Shown here: positions 1 to 6,029 of the stretch, in pieces
Numbering within the stretch: the first letter of the stretch is position 1
Layout: every line of letters begins with the position of its first letter
Source of the DNA: SZUA-426 sp041666155
GTDB lineage: Bacteria; Spirochaetota; Spirochaetia; Treponematales; Breznakiellaceae
Direction of reading: 5' to 3'
Assembly: GCA_041666155.1 (NCBI GenBank)
Contig: JBAYHM010000279.1
Location: forward strand, 1 to 6,029
DNA length: 6,029 nt
The notes under the pieces: model-generated
Databases searched by the model: none
The model's input: the letters and a program-made list of their open reading frames with translations, nothing else
What the model was told of the DNA's origin: nothing
Program-made: the position numbers and the translations under genes

Positions 1-2045
<2,045 letters not shown>

Positions 2046-2064
2046 GAATCTACGGGGGGAACGT

Positions 2065-2280
2065 ATGAAGAAGTTATTGACGATAGAAGGAATGAGCTGC
2101 GGTCATTGCGTTATGCACGTCCGGTCAGCCTTGGAAGAAGTGGTCGGCGTGAAGAGCGTGGAAGTTGACCTGCTTAAAAAGAACGCGATGGTCGACGGTG
2201 ATTCTCTTACCGACGCGACTCTCAGCGCGGCCGTGGCGGACGCCGGCTACCGCGTGACCGCTATCAGCGGCAATGCCTAA
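2065..2280 (+). CDS. copZ: copper chaperone CopZ, HMA-domain protein
   Basis: This 71-residue protein is a single heavy-metal-associated (HMA) domain of the usual size for CopZ/Atx1-like chaperones. The metal loop GMSCGHC lies at residues 9-15, with C12 and C15 as the two Cu(I) ligands. The expected beta-alpha-beta pattern follows, ending in DAGYRV near residues 60-65, which is typical of the last strand. It should bind Cu(I) in the cytoplasm and hand it to CopA. A ribosome site, GGGGGA at about 2055-2060, sits 4-5 nt before the ATG. It starts 19 nt after copA and is followed 41 nt later by the lipoprotein gene, with no terminator between, so the three genes are probably one transcript. The specificity for copper is inferred from the CopA neighbour; HMA domains alone can also bind Hg(II) or Ag(I). 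Confidence 0.9.
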   Translation: MKKLLTIEGMSCGHCVMHVRSALEEVVGVKSVEVDLLKKNAMVDGDSLTDATLSAAVADAGYRVTAISGNA

Positions 2281-2310
2281 GGAAGAATGGAACGCGGATA
2301 CGAATGAAGC

Positions 2311-2314
2311 GAGG
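2311..2314 (+). promoter_or_regulatory. ribosome binding site deciding the lipoprotein start
   Basis: GAGG sits 7 nt before the ATG at 2322. The alternative ATG at 2304 has only a weak GGA upstream, so translation most likely begins at 2322. Confidence 0.6.
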
Positions 2315-2321
2315 CACGATC

Positions 2322-3059
2322 ATGAGGAAGATAATCGGTAAAGCTATTGGTTTCGCGGTCGTCGGAGTTCTTGCTCTGGGCGCCGCCTCCTGCGCGGCGA
2401 CGGATGTAATAGGAAAGGTCGCCGGCAGCTCCTTCAAAGCCGTGATCGACGCGTCCGCCGGAAAAGTTTCCTATTCCAAGGACGAAGGCGCCTGGATACT
2501 CGCGTCATCGGCCGGCGACCAGCTGATGGTCGCTTCCGACTTCGCCCGAAACAACGGCGACGCGAAGGGCGGAATGAAAGGCATGGCCGACATGGACAAG
2601 CCCGACGTAGAGTTCTCTTTCGACGCCGCGCCGTTTATTGCCGCGGGACTCGATCCGGCAAAACTCACAGGCGGCGAAGGCTTCAAGTACGAGCTTGAAG
2701 ACGGACGCCTCATGTTGCACTTTGAAATCGGCGCTGAAGCCTTTGGAGAAGGCGCGAAGAAATCGATCGAAGGAACCTTCGCGGAAATCGTTCGGACGCA
2801 CCGAAACCGGATCGGCTACCATGAGAAGCTCGACCACTACAACATCAAGCTCGGCGACGGGAACATGTTCGAGTGGGCCAAGGACATGGCCAAGAACGAT
2901 AAGGATATCGTCTGGGTATTGAACCCGGCGCCCTTAGTCGTCGCCGGCGTAGACCCGGCAAAAGTTACCGATTGGGCATTCGCGAAAGTGGAGATGAAAG
3001 ACGACGCGGGAAAGACGGTATTGGTCGACAAACTGTTAAAGCCGTTTGATCTGAAGTAA
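2322..3059 (+). CDS. putative lipoprotein with duplicated domain and MxxMxxM motif, third gene of the copper operon
   Basis: I do not recognise a family. From the ATG at 2322 the protein has 245 residues; an in-frame ATG at 2304 would add six residues. The 2322 start is preferred because GAGG (2311-2314) lies 7 nt before it and because it gives a clean signal peptide: MRKIIGK, a hydrophobic stretch, then LGAASC. Cys24 is the likely lipidated residue; the lipobox is relaxed (Ala at -3), as is tolerated in spirochaetes. The mature part contains two related units: APFIAAGLDPAKLT (residues 103-116) and APLVVAGVDPAKVT (203-216) are exactly 100 residues apart, and flanking segments also resemble each other. 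M85, M88 and M91 form MxxMxxM, a pattern used for Cu(I)/Ag(I) binding in other proteins. Position behind copA-copZ suggests a copper-binding or copper-stress role outside the membrane; this is inference. Confidence 0.8.
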   Translation: MRKIIGKAIGFAVVGVLALGAASCAATDVIGKVAGSSFKAVIDASAGKVSYSKDEGAWILASSAGDQLMVASDFARNNGDAKGGMKGMADMDKPDVEFSFDAAPFIAAGLDPAKLTGGEGFKYELEDGRLMLHFEIGAEAFGEGAKKSIEGTFAEIVRTHRNRIGYHEKLDHYNIKLGDGNMFEWAKDMAKNDKDIVWVLNPAPLVVAGVDPAKVTDWAFAKVEMKDDAGKTVLVDKLLKPFDLK

Positions 3060-3067
3060 TACGGATA

Positions 3068-3101
3068 GAGGGAACGCGCCACGGATGACGCGTTCCCTTT
3101 T
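3068..3101 (+). terminator. rho-independent terminator of the copA-copZ-lipoprotein operon
   Basis: GGGAACGCG (3070-3078) pairs perfectly with CGCGTTCCC (3089-3097) around a 10-nt loop, extended by an A-T pair, and is followed by TTTT (3098-3101). It lies 10 nt after the lipoprotein stop. The - strand operon ends inside the T run (stop codon 3102-3100), so the same hairpin may help end the convergent transcript. On that strand no T run follows the stem, so it is a good terminator only for the + strand. Confidence 0.9.
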
Positions 3102-3534
3102 ACAGCAGCTTTTCCAGGATGCCGCAGGAGACGCGGACGCACTTGTGGCATTCGTCGATAAGGTGTTTTTCCTTGAACTCGGCCTGACCTTCCGCCGTTA
3201 GTAGGTTGCAGCCGGAAAGTAATTCGCGGCACTTGATCGTTCCGCATTCGGCGGTGAAGGCGTCGATCAGTTCCCTAGTTTTGGCGTAGGTCGTATCCTG
3301 CTTTTCTTTGCCGTCGCCCTCGGCGCGGCCGTAGGTCATTCCCAAAACCATGAGAGCTCCGCTGACGGCGCCGCAGACTTCCTGTTTTCGCCCCATGCCG
3401 CCGCCGAAGGCGTTGGCGATTTTCAGCGCGACGTTTTTATCCAAACCAAGATCATCTGTAAAACTATACAATACCGACTGCGCGCAATTGTACCCGTCTT
3501 TAAATTTCGCAACAGCACTATCGCCTTTTGTCAT
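3100..3534 (-). CDS. C_GCAxxG_C_C family putative redox protein
   Basis: This 144-residue protein matches the cysteine-rich family named C_GCAxxG_C_C (Pfam PF09719), which is common in anaerobes and is thought, but not proven, to be redox active. Seen in the sequence: GYNCAQSVL (C17), a glycine loop FGGGMGR (residues 43-49), the core motif CGAVSGALM (C54), then C97, C102, C109 and a C-terminal cluster C129, C132, C137. There is no signal peptide and no membrane segment, so it is probably cytosolic. The start is well supported: AAAGGGGG (3541-3548) lies 6 nt before the ATG. It is the last gene of the - strand operon, 48 nt after hgcB, with no terminator seen between them. A role as electron or thiol partner for mercury methylation is possible but only inferred from position; members of the family occur in many unrelated contexts. 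Confidence 0.88.
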   Translation of the reverse strand: MTKGDSAVAKFKDGYNCAQSVLYSFTDDLGLDKNVALKIANAFGGGMGRKQEVCGAVSGALMVLGMTYGRAEGDGKEKQDTTYAKTRELIDAFTAECGTIKCRELLSGCNLLTAEGQAEFKEKHLIDECHKCVRVSCGILEKLL

Positions 3535-3582
3535 TTGGAACCCCCTTTACAAATTTCATGTTACATATAAGTGCGAAGTTTC

Positions 3583-3897
3583 TCAGCAACAGCTTTTCGA
3601 TTTCGCGCCTTTCTCGTCTCCGCAACCACAGCCGCAGGTCGGAACCCCGCCGTTGAAAAGACCGCCGATGACGGCGGCGGCGCAGCCGACTCCTGCCGTG
3701 ACCGAAAGCGCGGCGGCCGGACAGTTGCGGGCGCAGGCGCCGCACTCCATGCAGCGTCCGCGTTCTAGTATCACCGCTTTACCGGCCTCCATGGAAAACA
3801 CCGCGTGGGGACAGACCTCGCGGCAGAAACCGCAGCCGATGCACTTTTCCGCGTCCAGAACCAGACTGCGGCCGCTCAGAAAGTATCGATATTCCAT
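3583..3897 (-). CDS. hgcB: HgcB, 4Fe-4S ferredoxin of mercury methylation
   Basis: HgcB is the small ferredoxin that supplies electrons to the corrinoid of HgcA and is required with it for making methylmercury. The 104-residue product has two 4Fe-4S motifs: CIGCGFCREVCP (C19, C22, C25, C29) and CMECGACARNCP (C49, C52, C55, C59); the second carries the C(M/I)ECGA signature of HgcB. A further cysteine, C72, and the terminal pair C103-C104 correspond to cysteines that HgcB uses to bind and pass Hg(II). Less usual is a CGCGC cluster (C88, C90, C92) between them. The start at 3897 is chosen over an in-frame ATG 19 codons upstream because GAGGG (3905-3909) is 7 nt before it and because the longer form would overlap hgcA. 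hgcA ends 4 nt upstream, so the two are surely co-transcribed and probably translationally coupled. Confidence 0.95.
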   Translation of the reverse strand: MEYRYFLSGRSLVLDAEKCIGCGFCREVCPHAVFSMEAGKAVILERGRCMECGACARNCPAAALSVTAGVGCAAAVIGGLFNGGVPTCGCGCGDEKGAKSKSCC

Positions 3898-3901
3898 ACT
3901 A

Positions 3902-4939
3902 CTACCCTCGAATAAATAACGGTATGAAGCGGATAGCCGCAATGACGGCTCCAACTATGGCCGCGATGATCATAATGGGCAAGCCGATTTTCACCTCAAG
4001 CGTCGCCCCGGTCAGGTTCGTATAGGTCGAAGCGCCGGTGAAGTTCATAGCGATGAACGATACGAGGCTCGTCGCGATAAGGACGTACGCGACGGTATCC
4101 GGCACGCCCAGTCCGAGCGCCGCCGACGCGCCCAGAGCCCAGACGAGTCCAAGAATGGTCCCTTTCAAGGCAAAGGGCTTGAACGGCAGCACGGGAAGCA
4201 ACGCCGGAAAAACGATCGCGCCGACGATGATCGGAGAGACGAACAAGAGCGATAAACGGCCGAACGACGCCGCGGAAAAACGACCGGAGAGAAGCGGCAA
4301 AAGCGCGGCCGCCGCGAAGGCCGCAAGAATAAACGGCCAGGCATGAGCCAACTCCACCGGGGCGACGGACAGCCTGTCTTTAATGCCGAACTCGACCCGC
4401 CGCATCGCGTCGTCCTTTTTCATCCCCGAACCGAGAAACGCGGGAACATCCTTGGCGCGAACCGGTCCGTACACGACGCGAAAACCGGAGGCTTTCAATA
4501 CTTCGTGAGCGGCCACACCCGGGGCTCCGAGCTGCGGCAACACCAGCACGCGGTGAGACACAACGGTTTTAAGGCCGACCGCCGCGGCCCGCCGCACGAG
4601 TTCCGCGGTCCCGAAGGTTCCCTTCCCCGCCGCGCACCACACGTTGACGCCTTTTGTGTCCAAGACGAGCAGCCACGCGTCGATGCCGGAAAGTTCCTTA
4701 CGGAGCGCGTCGAAGGTGAGTTTGTAGTTTGCGGTAACGAGTACCGGAGAATCCGTGGTCGGCTTTCCGCGCGCGTATAAGCCCGGTTCGACGCGATACG
4801 TATTGCGACCGAAGCCCCAGCGCACTTTCCAGCCGGCAAACACATCGCTTATGGGTATTTGGCTGGAGACGCTTGGAATATTCCGAACTTTGACTGCGGC
4901 GACAGGCTTGAAAGCCGCCGTAGAAATATCGAGCGTCAT
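3902..4939 (-). CDS. hgcA: HgcA, corrinoid protein of mercury methylation
   Basis: HgcA is a membrane-bound corrinoid protein that transfers a methyl group to Hg(II), forming methylmercury; the methyl group is thought to come from the folate branch of the acetyl-CoA pathway. The 345-residue product has a cytosolic corrinoid-binding domain related to the CFeSP/CdhD proteins (about residues 20-190). It contains the diagnostic cap-helix motif NVWCAAGK at 99-106; C102 is the expected cobalt ligand. Five hydrophobic segments follow (about 200-217, 228-250, 257-277, 283-300, 318-339), with the conserved stretch NFTGASTYTNLTG at 299-311, matching the known five-helix membrane domain. The frame stays open upstream to 5104, but the start at 4939 is preferred: GAAGG (4947-4951) is 7 nt before it, the length fits the family, and the upstream stretch is merely the out-of-frame regulator gene. 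Its ATG overlaps the regulator stop as ATGA. Confidence 0.97.
   Translation of the reverse strand: MTLDISTAAFKPVAAVKVRNIPSVSSQIPISDVFAGWKVRWGFGRNTYRVEPGLYARGKPTTDSPVLVTANYKLTFDALRKELSGIDAWLLVLDTKGVNVWCAAGKGTFGTAELVRRAAAVGLKTVVSHRVLVLPQLGAPGVAAHEVLKASGFRVVYGPVRAKDVPAFLGSGMKKDDAMRRVEFGIKDRLSVAPVELAHAWPFILAAFAAAALLPLLSGRFSAASFGRLSLLFVSPIIVGAIVFPALLPVLPFKPFALKGTILGLVWALGASAALGLGVPDTVAYVLIATSLVSFIAMNFTGASTYTNLTGATLEVKIGLPIMIIAAIVGAVIAAIRFIPLFIRG
3905..3909 (-). promoter_or_regulatory. ribosome binding site deciding the hgcB start
   Basis: GAGGG formed by the last codons of hgcA lies 7 nt before the hgcB ATG at 3897. Ribosomes finishing hgcA end exactly here, which favours coupled translation of the two proteins. 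Confidence 0.7.
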
Positions 4940-5448
4940 GGTTTCACCTTCGTTTTCTTTAGAATGGAGAAAGAGCAGCAAGGCTCTTTCTCCTCGTTCC
5001 GCTTGCGCTTCATGGCGTCGGCGAGAATACCAATGGCCTCGGCGACTCCCCCCCGTTTTTCCGCGGGAACGTAGGAAAATAAACGGCGTGTAGAGTCGTC
5101 GCACAGATCGTTTATCGAACCGGCCTTTGTTTTTCCCTCGTCGGTCAAACGAATGGAGACCTTACGCCGATTTGTCGGATCGGTTTCACGGCGAATAAAC
5201 CCGGTTTCGTGCAGACCGTCCGCCGTGCGGCTGAGCGTACTCACGTCCAGGGACAGAGCTTCGGAAAGATCCGTCAAACTCACGTTCGGCCGCTCCTCCG
5301 TTTCCAGGAGAAAATGGCATTGAGCGGAAGTCACGCCGCAGCAGTTAGTTTCACGTTCCAAGGAAAGGCTTATCTCGCGCTCCAGCGCCCGAAGTGAATG
5401 CCTGAAAGCGCGGATATCAGCTACATCGAAATTCAAATCTTGACTCAT
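4936..5448 (-). CDS. MarR-family winged-helix regulator of the hgc operon, cysteine-rich
   Basis: The 170-residue protein has the MarR layout: an N-terminal dimerisation helix (about residues 9-34), helix-turn-helix (about 57-83, with LTDLSEALSLDVSTLSRTADGL), the beta-wing ETDPTNRRKVSIRLTDEG (88-105), and a C-terminal dimer helix. MarR dimers usually repress their own operon until a ligand or oxidised thiol releases them. It has six cysteines: C36 and C37 in NCCGVTSAQCHFL, C44, C116, and a near-terminal pair C157-C158. These suggest a thiol, metal or metalloid signal, but no ligand can be named. The ATG at 5448 is chosen over one 12 codons upstream, because the longer form would begin inside the -35 box. 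No Shine-Dalgarno sequence precedes 5448, which agrees with a leaderless mRNA. The stop overlaps the hgcA start by 4 nt, so it heads the hgc operon. Confidence 0.9.
   Translation of the reverse strand: MSQDLNFDVADIRAFRHSLRALEREISLSLERETNCCGVTSAQCHFLLETEERPNVSLTDLSEALSLDVSTLSRTADGLHETGFIRRETDPTNRRKVSIRLTDEGKTKAGSINDLCDDSTRRLFSYVPAEKRGGVAEAIGILADAMKRKRNEEKEPCCSFSILKKTKVKP
4947..4951 (-). promoter_or_regulatory. ribosome binding site deciding the hgcA start
   Basis: GAAGG inside the 3' end of the regulator gene lies 7 nt before the hgcA ATG at 4939. It argues against the much longer upstream extension of the hgcA frame. Confidence 0.65.
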
Positions 5449-5477
5449 GCAATTATTGTATAGCACAACTATTGCAT
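5447..5477. promoter_or_regulatory. 31-bp near-palindrome, candidate MarR operator
   Basis: On the + strand the arms are ATGCAATTATTGT (5447-5459) and ACAACTATTGCAT (5465-5477) around ATAGC; 11 of 13 arm positions pair. It covers the -10 box and spacer of the regulator promoter and includes the first two bases of the start codon. Size, symmetry and location are those of an autoregulatory MarR site. Binding by the adjacent regulator is inferred. Confidence 0.75.
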
Positions 5478-5484
5478 AAGTCAA
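5455..5484 (-). promoter_or_regulatory. sigma-70-type promoter of the marR-hgcAB operon
   Basis: Read on the - strand: -35 box TTGACT (5484-5479), 18-nt spacer, -10 box TACAAT (5460-5455). An overlapping -10 choice is TATACA (5462-5457) with a 16-nt spacer. Either choice places the transcription start at or within a few bases of the ATG at 5448, which predicts a leaderless or nearly leaderless transcript. Confidence 0.7.
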
Positions 5485-5523
5485 GGTATTTTTACACCCT
5501 ACTTCTCCGCGTCGAAGAATAGG

Positions 5524-6029
5524 TCAGTTCTTGGCCGCCCATGCCGCGAAGCGTTCCAGCCCCTCGGCCAATTGAGCGCGGGGACAGGCGACGTTGATCC
5601 GAATGAAGCCCTTCCCTTCCGCGCCGAAGATGCTTCCGGCGGTAAAACGTACACGGGCATCGTCACACAGCCGAGACACGAGTTCACGGTCGTCCTTGAG
5701 CCCCTTGGCCGCGATCAGGCGTGAAACGTCGGTCCAGATGAGGTAGGTCCCCTCGGGATGGGCCGTACGAGCCCCCGGAATCTTCGCGTTCACGAAATCG
5801 ACCGCGTATTTTGTATTCGCGTGAAGGTAGTCGATAAGCTCGTCGAGCCATTTTCCTTCTTTTTCGTAGGCGGCCTGAGACGCGACGAGCGACAGCACGT
5901 TCGGCTGGCTATACCCCGCGGCGGCGATGCCGTGTTTAAGTTTAGTGCGCAGAGCTTCATCCTCGGCGACGAAGTGCGACAGGTGGAGACCGGCAAGATT
6001 AAAGGTCTTATTCGATGCGCCGATCACTA
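5524..6029 (-). CDS. MalY/PatB-type PLP-dependent aminotransferase or C-S lyase, N-terminal part cut by window edge
   Basis: Only the last 167 or so residues are visible; the frame runs off the right edge. Proteins of this fold type I group have about 390 residues. The visible part begins with GASNKTFNLAGLH, the PLP-lysine segment of the MalY/PatB branch (typically SKTFNLAG); the Schiff-base lysine codon is at 6009-6007. Near the C-terminus FIRINVACPR carries the arginine that binds the substrate carboxylate. Members of this branch usually act as cystathionine or cysteine-S-conjugate beta-lyases, releasing a thiol, pyruvate and ammonia in the cytoplasm; some are annotated simply as class I/II aminotransferases. 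It lies upstream of the hgc operon on the same strand, 75 nt from the regulator start, with that operon's own promoter between them. A functional link through sulfur metabolism is possible but not shown. Confidence 0.85.
   Translation of the reverse strand, partial: VIGASNKTFNLAGLHLSHFVAEDEALRTKLKHGIAAAGYSQPNVLSLVASQAAYEKEGKWLDELIDYLHANTKYAVDFVNAKIPGARTAHPEGTYLIWTDVSRLIAAKGLKDDRELVSRLCDDARVRFTAGSIFGAEGKGFIRINVACPRAQLAEGLERFAAWAAKN

Noticed and set aside
3350..3919. + strand open frame across the hgcB region
   Set aside because: It is opposite hgcB and the redox gene, both with clear family motifs and ribosome sites; the translated product shows no domain.
3898..3954. 19-residue N-terminal extension of HgcB
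   Set aside because: It would overlap the end of hgcA, lacks a ribosome site, and the start at 3897 has GAGGG at proper spacing and the expected HgcB length.
4343..4780. + strand open frame opposite hgcA
   Set aside because: Shadow of the hgcA corrinoid domain; no recognisable protein features.
4940..5104. 55-codon upstream extension of the hgcA frame
   Set aside because: It overlaps the MarR gene out of frame, is Arg-rich and not HgcA-like, and a good ribosome site precedes the ATG at 4939.
5449..5484. 12-residue upstream extension of the MarR protein
   Set aside because: The longer start would lie in the -35 box, upstream of the predicted transcription start.
5496..5520. Weak hairpin after the aminotransferase stop on the - strand
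   Set aside because: The stem is short with a G-U pair and a bulge, and the following sequence has no T run on the - strand, so I do not call a terminator.

Overview
This window looks like chromosomal DNA from a GC-rich anaerobic bacterium. It carries two convergent gene groups: a copper-efflux operon on the + strand and a mercury-methylation (hgcAB) operon on the - strand. The organism cannot be fixed from the sequence. The anaerobic gene content, the relaxed lipobox and the style of CopA and MarR would fit a spirochaete or a clostridium-like lineage, but this is a weak inference.

Left part (1-3101, + strand): the 3' part of a Cu(I)-exporting P1B-type ATPase (copA, cut by the left edge), then a 71-residue HMA-domain copper chaperone (copZ) 19 nt later, then a lipoprotein of unrecognised family. 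The lipoprotein has an internal duplication with a 100-residue period and an MxxMxxM motif suited to Cu(I). A strong intrinsic terminator closes the unit. Together this reads as cytosolic capture (CopZ), membrane export (CopA) and possibly a metal-binding protein outside the membrane.

Middle part (3100-5484, - strand): a compact operon in transcription order marR-type regulator, hgcA, hgcB, and a C_GCAxxG_C_C-family cysteine-rich protein. HgcA has the diagnostic cap-helix motif NVWCAAGK and a five-helix membrane domain. HgcB has two 4Fe-4S motifs, including CMECGACARNCP, and ends in a Cys-Cys pair. The regulator stop overlaps the hgcA start (ATGA), and only 4 nt separate hgcA from hgcB. The regulator is unusually rich in cysteine. 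Its promoter contains a 31-bp near-palindrome that runs from beside the -35 box into the start codon, so autorepression and a leaderless transcript are both likely.

Right edge (5524-6029, - strand): the C-terminal part of a PLP-dependent MalY/PatB-type aminotransferase/C-S lyase, cut by the window edge and lying upstream of the hgc operon in the same direction.

The main discovery is the hgcAB pair in a regulator-hgcA-hgcB-redox protein operon with a visible candidate operator, facing a copper-efflux operon.
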